In this document: in pieces, positions 63,859-64,000 of the stretch
How positions within the stretch are numbered: the stretch's first letter is position 1
Layout: every line of letters begins with the position of its first letter
DNA from: Myxocyprinus asiaticus
Lineage: Eukaryota > Chordata > Actinopteri > Cypriniformes > Catostomidae
Length of the DNA stretch: 64,000 nt
NCBI RefSeq assembly: GCF_019703515.2
Contig: NC_059349.1
Location: 19,998,744 to 20,062,743, forward strand
Reading direction: 5' to 3'
The notes under the pieces: model-generated
Databases searched by the model: none
What the model was told of the DNA's origin: nothing
Seen by the model: the letters and a program-made list of their open reading frames with translations, nothing else
Position numbers and translations under genes: made by a program

Positions 63859-64000
63859 AAAAATAGATATAATATCTTGCAAAATAAATAAATGACCAAT
63901 TTAATGCGGAGTTCATCTTTTGGCTTTCATTATATTCTTTTGCATGCTTCATTTTGAGGTGGTAAAACAGAATACTTGTATTACGAGTGATTATCGTCAT

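Overview
The window is vertebrate genomic DNA, almost certainly from a teleost fish and probably a cyprinid or other ostariophysan. It is AT-rich, intron-dominated and full of DNA transposons of kinds common in such fish: Tc1/mariner, hAT, PIF/Harbinger-like and TTAA-flanked miniature elements. It also carries one LINE, one short Ty3/gypsy element and one tRNA-headed SINE. No bacterial-style operons, rRNA genes, functional tRNA genes or CRISPR arrays are visible.

The only host gene I can support is on the minus strand: the 5' part of a LAR-type receptor tyrosine phosphatase gene, best matched to ptprf. The exon with the start codon and signal peptide (23892-23988, plus 5' leader to about 24055) is followed 22.8 kb downstream in transcription by the exon holding the first half of immunoglobulin domain 1 (915-1060). 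Both exons break in phase 1 and have good splice sites, so they join cleanly. The next Ig exon lies beyond coordinate 1. Everything above 24055 is therefore either upstream intron with non-coding 5' exons (one weak candidate ends at 41173) or intergenic DNA.

The rest is layered transposon history. At 2777-4104 a Tc1-type miniature element holds a second inverted-repeat element. At 11331-13044 a Tc1 fossil is split by a hAT element (11441-12770) with a perfect 8-bp duplication. A degraded LINE (13388-16197) lies between this and another Tc1 fossil. At about 19920-22703 a long-inverted-repeat element holds two different hAT insertions. At 42401-45722 a hAT element is split by a complete but shrunken Ty3/gypsy element (42775-45332). 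Its remaining domains run gag, protease, integrase zinc finger, reverse transcriptase, the order known from Gmr1-like elements. A nearly intact Tc1-like transposon with a DD34E transposase and one frameshift is at 53528-54778. A Harbinger-like element with a decayed Myb-like reading frame and an ~80-bp tandem repeat is at 60273-62137, and a SINE closes the window.

The most useful observations are the resolved nests, which give relative insertion ages, the PR-IN-RT order and SCAN-like gag of the gypsy copy, the fact that all four fossils of one Tc1 family keep only the front of the element, and a cluster of ZNF143-like motifs near 26 kb. I found no convincing new protein-coding system.
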